Positions 11,152-22,795 of a stretch of 64,000 nucleotides of DNA are shown piece by piece. Every line of letters starts with the position of its first letter. Positions within the stretch are counted from its first letter, which is position 1. This DNA comes from Taudactylus pleione (taxonomy: Eukaryota > Chordata > Amphibia > Anura > Myobatrachidae), in contig JAUIMM010000202.1 of NCBI GenBank assembly GCA_031769625.1, forward strand, positions 9,286,001-9,350,000, written 5' to 3'. Below the pieces are notes generated by a model, which had not been told where the DNA came from, ran no database searches, and saw nothing but the letters and a program-made list of their open reading frames with translations. A program made the position numbers and the translations under genes.

Positions 11152-11493
11152 TAAAGGTGCGTACACACTGGGCGATATTACTGAACGACTGCACGATTAC
11201 GACATCGTAATCGTGCAATCGCTCAGTATTCGTGCACAAATCGTGCACTTTTATGTCAGAAACGACCAGCGATGCGCACTCCCGCTGGTCGTTTCCGACA
11301 TTGTCCATCGCCTGAACATGCAGCACAATCTGCCGATAACGACAGATTGGCATGTTCAGGAATGATGGACAGTGCCTGCACTGAATGACTGATCGTTCAG
11401 TGCAGACACTACAGGGGATCAGGAACTACTGTACGATTACGATGTCGTAATCGTATTATCTTTCCTGATCGCCTAGTGTGTACGTACCTTTAG
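11152..11493. mobile_element. multi-hairpin inverted-repeat element, 342 bp
   Basis: Ends are inverted: AGGTGCGTACACACT and AGTGTGTACGTACCT, with TAA to the left and TTA to the right. The interior is a chain of separate hairpins, such as GCACGATTACGAC with its complement at 11198-11223, AACGACCAGCG with its complement near 11260-11297, and CACTGAACG near 11378-11405. No ORF is supported. The TIR style matches the element at 51506. Confidence 0.75.
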
Positions 11494-11600
11494 TTTACTA
11501 AAAGTCTACTTTAATCGATGTGTGATTTAGCCCCTGAAATGCAACATCGATTTTGATTGATTTGAAGTCTTTTAAAATCAACATTTAGTAAGTTTACCCC
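11494..11600. mobile_element. fragment of GGGGTAAA-type inverted-repeat element
   Basis: The segment ends ATTTAGTAAGTTTACCCC and begins TTTACTAAAAGTC, the inverted ends of the family whose best copy is 28005-34446. The left end appears to have been hit by the preceding element. Confidence 0.5.
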
Positions 11601-12249
11601 TTTTGAGAGGTTTCTAAGAAAAAATAATTTGGCTAATCAAGACTACTGGGTTGACTTGTTGGGGAAAAGAGATTCTCCAGCGCAGACTGAATATTGATTA
11701 GAACCCTTTTAGTAATGCAGATTCAACATACTAGTATGTTGAATCCGGAATGTAATCACAATTTTAAGTATGGTAAAATTATTTGTAATCAATTATTGAG
11801 CGATATATTCTTGACTCTCATATCTTCAGGAGTGCCTCAGATGTTCACACTCCTTGGCTCCTCTAATGTTTTCATAGAAGTTTATAGAGAAGCGTTTTTT
11901 ACAGTGTCTAGAATCTGACATTAAGAGGGGGGTAATATCATATTTCAATATCAATGTATGCATTCCGCTTACTGAACTTGGAGTGCTATGAGGCATGTTG
12001 ACTACCACTGTGCACACTCTGCATCTGTTTGCCTGATTCAGATATGTATGCTAATGCAATTACAGCTACAATCCCATACACAGCTGCTGTGCGAAAATAT
12101 GCTAATGCAGCAGCCACCTGGAAATACATGGACACATCCACTGGTGGCTTCGCAGATCCTAGCAAGTGCCTAGAAGCACGCAGCAATGGTCACAGATCCT
12201 TCTATAGTTAACCACCCGAGTAATCCTAAGGAACTGAGACGCTGGAGAC
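11601..12249. other. no gene recognised
   Basis: Mixed sequence with small ORFs in several frames and no recognised domain. GCCTGATTCAGATATG near 12031 looks like one end of the GGGCCTGATTCAG element family, without a partner. Confidence 0.35.
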
Positions 12250-13366
12250 CAGTGGTGTAACTAGGGTATTTGGAGCCCAGGGCAAATTTGAAAAGGGAGC
12301 CCTCCCCCCCTGATGTGCCCGCACGAAGGCGCGCGTGGCCAAAAATGGGCGTGGTCACTTTAAAATGGGGCGTGTCAACATGACACACCCCTTTATTTTC
12401 ACACTGAACATTATCCATATGCACCTTAACCCCAGTAGTACCCCTTATACAGTACCCCTAGTATGCAGTTGTAGTACCTCTTATGCAGGCCCATAGTAGT
12501 GCCCCCTTATACAGTATCCCCAGTAATGGTCCCCCTTATACAGCCCCCAATTTAGTTCCCCTTACTCAGTGCCCCCAGTAGCAGTCCCCACAATGCAGTG
12601 CGCTCAGTAGCGGTATCCCCTTATGCAGTGCCCTTTATATGGTGCCCCCAGTAGTAGTCTCCCCCCCCTATGCAGTGCCCTTTATATAGTGCCCCCAGCA
12701 GTAGTCCCCCCCATGCAGTAGTAGTCCCCTTATGCAGACACCCTGTAGTGATCCCCCCTATCTAGTATCTAGTGCCCCCTCGAGTGGCCCTTCCTATTAT
12801 TGCCCCCAGTAATGGTCCCCCGAGTGCAGTGCCTCTAGTAGTAGGCCCCTTTTATAATGGCCCCAGTGGTAGTTCCCCCCCAAGTAGTAGTCCCCAGTAG
12901 AGGTTCCCCCTCCTGATTAAGTGCCCCCAGTAGTAGGCCCCCCAATAATGGCATCTCCAGTAGTAGCCACCCCTCCCCTAGTAGAGGTCCCTCCAGTAGT
13001 AGCCACCCCCCTCCCCCGTTGTGCAGATAGGTTAAAAAAAAAATATATATATATATAAAAATATACTTACCTGATTCCACGATCCTGTCCGCGACGCCGC
13101 TCCTGCCCGCCAGTCTGCCCGGGCTGGAGTGCTCAGCATTATGGGACAGATGTCATGACATCAGTCCCATTACCCACTGCAGGAGCCGGACGGAAGTCCG
13201 GCTCTTGCAGTGGGTGCTGCAGCAGTCAACTCTCATTGCGGTCGGCGCTACACTGGCTAACTAGGGCGGGCGGGCCGGTACCGTGGCCGGCGACGCCCCC
13301 CCACGCCGCTGGTCCAACGGCGCCCAGGGCACGCACCCCGCTCGCCCTGCCCTAGTTACGCCACTG
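12250..13366. mobile_element. non-autonomous hAT element, 1117 bp
   Basis: The inverted ends are CAGTGGTGTAACTAGGG and CCCTAGTTACGCCACTG. Flanks are CTGGAGAC (12242-12249) and CTGGTGAC (13367-13374), an 8-bp target duplication with one mismatch. There is no transposase. Most of the interior is a degenerate tandem repeat (12420-13015). A stub of the same family lies at 4676-4722. Confidence 0.88.
12420..13015. repeat. degenerate minisatellite inside the hAT element
   Basis: About 20 diverged units of roughly 25-30 bp, built from phrases such as CCCCCAGTAGTAG and CCCCTTATGCAGTG. The strand bias is strong, with C and T on the plus strand. ORFs through it are artefacts of the repeat. Confidence 0.8.
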
Positions 13367-13374
13367 CTGGTGAC

Positions 13375-14874
13375 AAATTTTCTGTGTACAGGATCGCAGA
13401 TGTAGGTAGACACGCCCCGACAACGGTCACGACACACCCACATTTTTGACTGCCATTGCCTGTTAATTCCCACAAAATGGCTTTTGTCTGTCAATCACTT
13501 GCAAATAAATCCTCTCAACAACCGTAGTCACATTTAATCGCATTTCAATCGCCACACGTACACATTGTGGCTAATATGCATGCGCTGTCAGTCGGTAATT
13601 ACTCAACTGTGGCCTGATGGGCCGGTCCGGTGTTAACCCCTGGCCGAGGCGCTCTGCTCGGCCGGGATACTGATAGATAGCTGCGTTCTGGGCACATGTT
13701 TGGTAAAAAAAAAAACGCTTGTTCATATACCCCGTCAAGTCTACTTATGTCAATTTATCCAGGACTTCCCTATAATAGTGCCCATTCTAATGTGTAGACA
13801 ATGCAGGAATCTGTGCTAATTAAAATCACCAAATGTAATAGCGTGAGAGTTTTATTTCTAAACTCTCACCCTATTACATTTGGCCAAATGTGTTAGTATG
13901 AGGGATGTTAGGGACCCATCAGATGGGCTTTACCTTGACAAGGTAGATAGGCATGCATTTTTGGCCAAATGTGCTTAGAACCTCATTTTTTTTCCATGTT
14001 AATTGTAGAGTCTGTTAGAGTCCGGATCTCTGACTGACCAGTCTTAACTTGGTGGATTAGTGAATCACAATTTTTCTTGAATTCTGATAGTAGTAGAGGC
14101 TTATACCAGATGATGACATAGGATGGAAACTGATGTAATTGGCAGTTGTGAAGTAGGTAACTGGAATGACACTCACCTGCATACCCAGCTAGATAAAACT
14201 CCACCAGGAATAAGTAACAGGCAGGATAATATATCAATATTGGCAGTAGGAAAGGTAACTGAAGGCAAGGTCAGCAACAAGAGAAAGGTCAGGGCAGGCG
14301 GCTTACAAGTAAGGCCAGTACCTAAGCAGAGGTCACACCAAAGAATCAAAAAGAACGTGCTCAACTACTCACAGCTGCAACTGTTACAGCCAAAAGAGCC
14401 ATTGCTGCCTGCAGTAGGAGGAGTGAGCCAATTGGAAAGCCCATACTGAGCCACATCCCTGTTGTTTCGATGTGATGTAGTGCAACCATGTGATCACACT
14501 GCACTGATTATCTGGTTGCTTGCTTCAGATTTGCCTTGGCAAGAACTGGGGGAATAGCCCAGGAGTCTGATACTTGGTATTTGTCTTGTGTATATAGTGG
14601 GGCTGATTTGGACACAGTCACGGACATCCTTGTGTCTTTTCCAACAGTCCTGTCTGCGACTTCATGCTATTGCCACTAAAAAGCCCTCTCCTGGTGTACA
14701 TCCAAGTGTCTGAATGTGCAAGGACTGAGGCCTAGTTTCAGTGTCTCCAGATGCTGCAATCATGCATCTTTAGATGCCACTATTGGTCACACCTTTGAAA
14801 CTTGTATCAGCCCTATGCTAGGTGCATATTATCTGTCTGAGTAGGGCCTCCAATGTGAGCAATTTAGCATCTCT
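13375..14874. other. no gene recognised; one palindromic fragment
   Basis: Bases 13828-13884 form a near-perfect palindrome, CCAAATGTAATAG...CTATTACATTTGG, related to the element at 53460-53693. The stretch near 14123-14449 is purine-rich and has a 108-codon ORF with no domain I can name, possibly part of an old retroelement leader. Confidence 0.4.
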
Positions 14875-15384
14875 GGGCCTGATTCAGAGATGGTCGATAA
14901 TGTCGTCACAGCAGCTCATGCAATAGCTGTTGCTGGAATATTGAAATGCTAATCTCAGCCTTCCCTTTGTGCTCCATGGTGCAATGGAGTGTACGAGCTG
15001 TGAGATGCCCACTTTCAGGCTGCATGGTCTGTGCATTAGCAATGGAGATTTTAAACACTCCAACATTGACGCACCATCGACATTTGTGGTAGCCTAGGGT
15101 CTACTCTAGCTACTCTCTTCAAATCCAACTAAGTATGGCCTCTGAAGCATTGGACTTGTGATTGGGAATGCAACAGCATTCCCAAACATGCCATTGGCAC
15201 TCCCCTAACACGCCAACAAAATCACCCCTTTTTTCGATCACTTTAGGTCATCTCACAGTCTCCACCCTGATATGCCCAGGGATCGCAAACCCCTTCTCAA
15301 GTGTTAGCAATACTATACGCAATTTCAAACGTCATCAATTAACTGCGTAAATATCGGCACTGCATCCATCTCTGAATCAGGCCC
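14875..15384. mobile_element. GGGCCTGATTCAG inverted-repeat element, 510 bp
   Basis: The ends GGGCCTGATTCAGAGATGG and its near-complement CCATCTCTGAATCAGGCCC are followed by TCT on both sides (14872-14874 and 15385-15387). The family recurs at 34502-34999, 61946-62545 and in part at 17860-18167. A three-base target suits PIF/Harbinger-type elements, although here it is TCT rather than TWA. No ORF. Confidence 0.8.
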
Positions 15385-16279
15385 TCTACGCAAATCCCTC
15401 TCAGCAACACACATACGTCTGAATCTGTACTGTGACCCTGTTCTATCCAGGTACAGACCCATCGGCTTGAGTGTCTTCCTTACCTATATAGGGGTTTCTC
15501 TGCAACATCTGAAGAAATTGATCTTCCCTGGGAAGATGGTGACTTCAGTCGGAATTCACTATTCACGCCGCAGAAGATCACATAGTCCTGAAGTCTCTTG
15601 TTATAGGAATATAACCAAAATAACCAATGTCATCATCAAAAACATAAGAGTTTCTACCAGCTAATAAAACATAACCTTATCAAACAATTTTATATTCTTA
15701 AACTGTATTTGCTAACTTGGTATACCATTTGTATCAGTACTATGGTTTCTATAGAATTGGTGCCTCAATGAAGGTACCCCAAGCCTTTATGCTTCTAATT
15801 TTGCCAGTCATGGATAATCCACAGGCACTTCCCCCTCAGTTCACTTCAGCCGCATTCCCAAGTTTCTCCTGCTCCCTTCTGTCGCTCCAGCCCCCAGTGT
15901 CTCTCCAGTTTCAGTCCATACATCCCTTCGACTCCTACCTGTCACTTACTTTATTCTGTGTCTTTACCCTGGCTGCTCCTCTTTGCACCACAGCGCCTCT
16001 GCTTATTAGCTGTGCAGCGTGGCAAGACGTCAAATGTGCTGCATCGCAATAAACAAAATGAACTTTATTGTACTGGCTGCCAGTGTCTGAAGGGGCTTAT
16101 TAAGAGACAGGGCTTCCTGTGCCACTGGTGTGGCTAGACAGGGGAGGGGAGCACATGGCCCGGCCCAGTGGGAACTATACCGTGCTCTCAGTGATGCAGT
16201 GCACCCCTGCTCCAGTGATCATCTGAAATTTCATTGTCACTGTCATCTTCATGGACAAATAAGTTTATCTTGTCATGAG
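15385..16279. other. no gene recognised
   Basis: The ORF at 15717-16052 has no recognised domain. I see no repeat structure. Confidence 0.35.
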
Positions 16280-17650
16280 CAGGGCTGCAACTAGGTAGGG
16301 GGGTCTAGATGGCAAGTGCCCAGGGTACCGGATTTGTGGGGCACAAGACAGTTGGAGACATAAAAGCAGGAAGCCCATGATGAATCAGAAGTCTGTCGTG
16401 TTGGGGATAGGCTTCAGATAGTATGCCAGGGTTGGATTAAGGGGAGGGAGGTACAGGGGGTGAGTACCCCCGGGCCCCCCTCTCTCAGGACCTCAGACAG
16501 GAGCTCCCCTGACCCATCTTTAGCTGATGTCTAATCTGGTGGTTGGTCCAGCCGCTTAGTTACGGAGCCTAGTCACAATCAGCAGGGTGCAAGCATAGAG
16601 GGTCCAGGATGACCCGGAACAAAGTTTATTTTCCCCCTATCTGCGTTGCGCACGTGATGTCATGACATCACATTCGATGAAGAACAGTGTGTGAGGAGCC
16701 TGCCATCTCCGCCGCCAATGCCTTACAGAGGAGCAAGGAGGAGATCCAGGTAAGTGGTGGTGGGGGGAGGGGTAACACAAACACAGGCTACTGATGCATA
16801 GATCAAGGGGGAGAGACACAGGCTGCTGCAGTGATACAGGGGGCACACAGACTGCTTTCGAGACACCAGAGGAAGGGAGGGGTTCTGAAGGAGATTTTAT
16901 AGTTATGGCGTGGGGGGTGGGGGTATGCCAAAGTAGTACCTTGGCCCTGTCATGTGAAGACATTATGTTTCTCCCTTTATTTTCTTGCTCTCATATCTGT
17001 TATCTCCTAAGGTGAATCTGGATGAATAGACAGCCACAATAAGCATATTGTTTCTCATGTGGGATATATTGGTGCTCTATAAATTAAGGATATAATGATA
17101 CTTGAAGGGTGATTATTCTCAGCTCTATAAATCAGGTAACTCCTCAGGAGCACTGAAGGACTTTTACTGCTGTATTTTCATCCACAACTCAAAAATCTTC
17201 TTCAATATGATGCAGGGAAAGTCCAGTCAATTCAAAGCACACTGAACAGGTAGCTAATATGGTGTCTGTGATGTCATTTGTAATTTGGGATCCGGTCAAA
17301 ATGTCAACACCAGAATACTTACAGATTCTGAATCTCGATGGTCAGAATGTCAAAATGGACTTTAGGTTCACAGTCAATCGGGGCTGGATAAAGCCTTTGG
17401 GTGGCCAGGGGCACTTAAGACAGGGGGGGCTCTCCTTCTCCTGTCTGCACCGCCCTCTGGCTGTGCCTGCTGTGTGTGCGCCTTCTCCCCCTGCACCTCC
17501 ATGAGGCAGCATCGCAGGACCTACCTGCAGTCCTGCAGCGAGGGCAGTCTCCAGAGCAGGTTTGGATTACAATTCTAGGCAAAATATCAGTTTTGGGCTC
17601 CCCCTCCATCAATACTTACCCTTTACATGCCAACATCTTTATGTCACTCT
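16280..17650. mobile_element. cluster of hAT-like element ends
   Basis: Sequences that look like hAT 5' ends occur at 16280 (CAGGGCTGCAACTAGGTAGG) and 16427 (CAGGGTTGGATTAAGGGG), with a related phrase at 17382 (GGGGCTGGATAAAGCC). I could not pair them with right ends or target duplications, so this is probably a patchwork of truncated copies. Confidence 0.4.
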
Positions 17651-17654
17651 GTTG

Positions 17655-18167
17655 ACTAAATTGGGTACACACTTCAATGGAACGGGCGATATATCTGTAG
17701 TGCATTGGCGGGTGTGTACACCTGACATGTCTGTGAACGACGTCGTTCACAGACATATCAGATCAGCCCTGCAGCACAGCAGATACCAATATATCTACTG
17801 GGGTGTACAAACGACCCACCAAATGCCCGTACATTTGCTGCAGGGAATCATCTATCAGAGCCAAAAGCACTCCCACTGACATCACGTGTGATGTCAGTGG
17901 GGCCGACCCCAGACGGTAGGCGTTCCCATGGGAATGCCTCCGTCTGGACAGCCACGCCCCCGGCACGCCACCAAAGGGGGCGTGCTGCCAATCACCATCG
18001 ACAGCACGCCCCCTTTGGTGCGAGACCCATAACGACGGCTTGGCCGTCGTTATTTGGGTCTCGCGCATGCGCGCGACGGAGCCGCCTCCGTCGTGCGCAT
18101 GCGCACTTGGGCAACATCGACCCGCTTGCGAGTGCTCAGCGCTCGCGAGCGGGTCTGAATCAGGCCC
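17655..18167. mobile_element. composite of two multi-hairpin elements
   Basis: The left part (17655-17850) belongs to the GGGTACACACT type and has a perfect 26-bp palindrome, GTCTGTGAACGAC with its complement, at 17730-17755. The right part (17860-18167) is the GGGCCTGATTCAG type and ends CTGAATCAGGCCC. From 17872 to 18158 it is a row of six different hairpins, with arms such as ACTGACATCACG, AGACGGTAGGCG, CCAAAGGGGGCGTGCTG, AACGACGGC and GACCCGCTTGCGAG. The junction with the Penelope-like element is at about 18168. Confidence 0.7.
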
Positions 18168-18487
18168 TTAAAACGGAACTGGAATCAGGAAGAAAAAAGT
18201 ATCTGTGCTGAAAAAACACATATAAATGAAAATAAGATCATAAAAATTAATCCTAAAAATTTATGAAAAAGAATATTAATCCCAATGTTAAAAATATAGA
18301 TGGAAGTCAAAAAATGGCAATCACAAAATATTATTCTAGAAAAAACGATTAAGGATAAATTGTTAATTTAATCACTTAGGGCTCAAGGCGTAAAGCTCAT
18401 GGATCCAGCGAGCCTCTTTCTGTAGTAAAAGTTTTGAACGGTCTTCTCCACGCGAACAGTCTTGTACTGCATCAATCATCTTATATC

Positions 18488-20389
18488 TGTTAAATTTGTA
18501 AATACCTTTTAATACATTCCTGCCTATAAACCTCTAAGATTCACCTGCCTAGAACCTCTAAGACAAAACCTGCCTGTACCTTCTAAAACCACAAGATGTC
18601 GCTATTTTGATTATACCATTAATGAAATACCAAGACCGTTGAATAGCGGTCCGAAGCGCTAAAGATTATTATTCAGGTAAAAGTACAGATGTTACAACGC
18701 TATGATCTAATAATGAGCGCAAATAAATTGTACAAACATTAGGTCATAAGGTACAGTTAAAATACATGAAACGGTTATTAAAGATCAAAATACAATGAGC
18801 AATATGAGAAAGAGAGAGAAAGAGACATATTAAAATACAATGAGAGATATATCAATGTCTGCTGAGAGCACATGTTCAAGATGGCTGGTGATGGAGTGTG
18901 TGTGAGGGGGGGGTTTGGGAATGCTTCCTGCCCTATTGTTCAAACCGCATGGTCTACAAACAAACTCCATTATGAAGCTACCTCATTGAAATCTCCCATA
19001 ATGCCATAGTTAATTAAATATGCACGCTGGATATCATATGCCAACACATCAGGCAAACACTGCACCATTTAATATTCCAACATGTACCACACAAGCTGAT
19101 TCCAATATACAACAATACCATCCTACTACAGACCTCATCCAGTAGTCACTAGACCGTGGGGAGGGGGAAGGGCCGAAGCACATGTTTTTCCTTTGTTTGC
19201 AAGCCTCATGATCCCTAGGCAAACTCCATCCTGCACCAAGCTGCAACTCCACAAATCATCCATCAATGACTACAACCACAACAAAGACAATATACCTATC
19301 TGACCCACACAACACCACAACTGGGCAGAATCACAATTTCCCTTGTTCACCCCACATGGAGGCAAGCTATCTCCAACAAACCGCAGACAACATACCCATC
19401 TGACTCACACAACACCACACTATGATCACATTTATGAGTATACAACACACACAAAGCCCATCTCTCCCAAGCAGAGATACCGTTCAAGCACACGGCAAGG
19501 CCCAAACACAGAACACACCAGAGGATCTCAATCAACCAGCATCAATCATTCACAAATATCACAACAATTCCACAATCAATCCCTTTCCTGCATGATGACA
19601 ACAGACCACTGTACCCTACAGTGCAGATGAAAAGCACAGACCAGACAACACATCATCCACTGCATGCCAACACAGACCCATGAATATCCTTAGAAAACTA
19701 CAAACCACACACCATGCTAAGCTAATAACAGATTAACACCAAAAAGCCACAGACACCCAAATAGGCTAAATATTGCACATTTTATACTCAGCTATAACCC
19801 AGGGGAACTGAGATCCATATTCTGTTGTCTTGTGAGAGAGGAAACCTCTCTCTCCTCCAAAGATCTGCCAGTGTGTGTGTGTGTGCCGGCCTTTGTGTCC
19901 TCAGAATGCCATACTCCTCCCCCCACCTGTGAAACTCCTATCCCAACAGTGTGATACAAATACTAAACAGGTCACTTCAAATGGACACAGATCAGCCTCC
20001 AAAAGCTTGTTGTCTCCTTATTCCCCCCTGCATGCATAACTAAACTGCTAACATTTTACAAGGTACATTTTGGTGTTTTAACTCTCTACGGTCCATAAGT
20101 TGAGAATGCATGTTGCGATCTTCATATTGATGTCACCGGAGCGCTGTGGAAACAAAGTCGATCAGTACGGTTCCACACACAGTCCAATTGTCATTTACTA
20201 AGCCATAGTTACAGAACAAACATTCATTTCTTTATATACTGACATTGCGTTTAAACCAAGTAATAATTATCCTTTTTGCGTTACGGGACCATTGCTTTTA
20301 AATGTATGTATGCGGGGAAAACAGCACTGAATTGCATTGTGCGTCTGATTGCAAACAGATTCTGTCTTCGCCAATTATCCGGTTTTGAC
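18488..20389. mobile_element. 1.9-kb unclassified insertion in the endonuclease end of locus 2
   Basis: The coding text TATAAGATGATTGATGCAG, continuous in the right arm at about 24879-24897, is split here. One part ends near 18488 and the other resumes at about 20390, with a short shared ATATCT at the joints. The insert has a CA-rich stretch (19200-19760) and a phrase ACCGTTGAATAGCGGTCCG near 18641 that could be a decayed ribozyme-like stem. I recognise no protein domain in it. Confidence 0.55.
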
Positions 20390-21589
20390 ATATCTTAATG
20401 ATGATAAGTTGTGTTTTGCATCACAAAAATGCTTTGCCACTGGTTGATCTGTAGTTCTTCCTTCTAATGCCAGATGTATAGCACTCCTGTGAAGAACCAT
20501 GCGTTCTTTACATTGGCGCATAGTTTTTCCTATATAAAGGAGACCACAGGGACAGCGGATAAAATAAATTACAAACTTAGTAGAACATGTGAGAACTTGA
20601 TGAATTTTTATCTTTTTTCCTGTTTGGGGATGCAGGAATGTATCACCCACTTCCAGAAAACTGCACGTTGTGCAGCCAAGACACCAGTAGTTACCTGTTT
20701 TTTTTGTTAAATGTTGATTTAGATGTCTTCTTATCCCAACCAGAGAGATCCTTTCTCACGACCCAGTCTCTAATATTTCTGGAGTGTTTGAAACAAGGTA
20801 ACAATGTTGCCTCCTTAAGCAATGACAAGTCAGATTCATTATTAAGTAGTGGCCAATAGTTTTTAGCAGCTCTTATAATGGCAGCACTTGCTGTAGAATA
20901 TTGATTTATCCAAATCATCGGATTCTTTTTGGCTGGACCTGTCGTTTTTATTAATAAATTCTCTCTTGGGATTTCCATAGTCTTTTTTTCTTGCGCCCAT
21001 TAAAGATGTATTAGAATATCCTCTTTGTAGAAAGCGAGTTTACATGACAACCAATTGTTTCATAGCATCTACATTATTTTCACAAATCCGACACCCTCAA
21101 GAACTGTGAGAAAGGTAGTCCCCTCTTAAGTGCTGCCAGATTATGACTTGCTGCTGATAGAAGGGAGTTGCAGTCTGTTGGTTTGTTGTAGATTTAATTA
21201 ATATACCTTCTTTTTGCTGTACCAGTAAGTCCACAAAATTAACACTTTCCTCACTGATTTCATACGTGAATTTTATGTCTGGATCCAGACAATTGATGTT
21301 GGTCATCAACATAATAAACTCCTCTTTTGTTCCAGTCCATATGACGAAAATATTGTCTATATACCTTAGAAAAATAAAATTTAGGCGCAATTTCTGGGTC
21401 ACTGAAAAAAATATATTTTTCCAGAGAAAACATGGAAGAATTAGAATAGGCAGGGGCCACACATGACCTCAATGCACAACGTTGCAGTTGCATAAAGAAT
21501 TCCCCATGGAAAATAAGAAAGTTTCTAGTTAAGACTAGTTTCAGCAGATCAAGAAAAAAGTTTGTCAGGTCCTGAGTAGTTATAGTTGG

Positions 21590-22795
21590 TCAAAAATAAA
21601 GAACGTTAAAAGCGCTCAAGTAAAGGTGCAAGTAAAGTAAAAATATATAGTGTTGTCCAATTGACATAAAATAGTCACTTGTTTATAGTTCAACTGTTGT
21701 ACATCCTTATTTTCTTTACACTCAGCAACCTGGTTTCTCCACTTGGTTTTTTACACTAATACCCCTCAGCATCAAAAGGCCATATAAGACAAAAAGAGGG
21801 GAGGATACATAGTGTAAAACCATAAAACATTTATTCAAAACAACATTAATAAAAAATGGTCGCGTACCATCCAAAACCTTTACAGAAAGGCACAGTTTTA
21901 GGCATATAGGGGTAAATTATCTGCTCCCCCTATTTGAGCAATACCTTCCCACAGTCAGGGTAGATGGCAGCAACACAGGATACAGCACCAATGCGTTTCA
22001 ACCCAAATAAGGTCTTTTTCAAGGTGTGTTTTGTTAAGAGAACTGACCAGGTTTTATACCCAAAGTGACTCCTCCCCTTCTTTAAGGGTTTTTTTTTTTT
22101 TTTTACATCTCAGGTGTGTTGTTTCTAGTATCTGTGTACATTCTTATCCCTAAAAATAGACAGACTGCATTTCCTTACTGTGTAGTCCCCTCGTTTTTGC
22201 AAAATCCAAAAGTGCTCCGGATTGCGGATTTAAGCGGTGCGTTCCACGCCGTGGAACGCACAGTCAGTTGTGTTTTCATAGTCACGTGGTATTAACCACG
22301 TGACATCGCCCTGATACCAGGAGTGCAGCACGTCTTACATTGCTGACGCTGCGCTCCAAAGTCTCGTGTGGAACGCAGCGGGTATATCTCAACTAGCGCT
22401 GTGTTCCAGAGCCCGCCGTGTCACGTGACCTGTGTCTCGTATGGAGCGCAGCGGATTTATCTCAATTAACACTGCGTTCCAAAGCCCCTCACGTCACGTG
22501 ATCTGTGGCAATGCGTTACATTAGGACTTTTGGGGAATCCCTTTGTTGTAGCTTTCCCATATGTCCAATACGGGCCTATAAGATGAAATGATCGCTTCTT
22601 TACTAGTCTATACAGCAAGTTTATATCATTACTAGTCCATTTAGAGGAATTTTTTTCAATTTTGTTGGTTCAATTTCAAAGTATCTGTATATGACCCTTG
22701 ATATGTCTTGTATTCCGCATAACAATACTATACCCAGTGGGAACACTGATCTACACTACCATTATATTATATCAATCCATTTCAACAATGAAGGT
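21590..22795 (-). mobile_element. 1.2-kb insertion in the reverse transcriptase of locus 2, probably a Penelope-like terminal repeat
   Basis: The reverse-transcriptase frame leaves off near 22800 and resumes near 21585. On the minus strand the insert carries GACCTTATTTGGGTTGAAAC (about 22014-21995), the same ribozyme-like phrase as locus 1, then AATAAA near 21832. At 22230-22500 are a palindrome (GTGCGTTCCACG and its complement), a CACGTG site, and an 85-bp tandem duplication. It looks like the untranslated end of another Penelope-like family. Confidence 0.5.
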
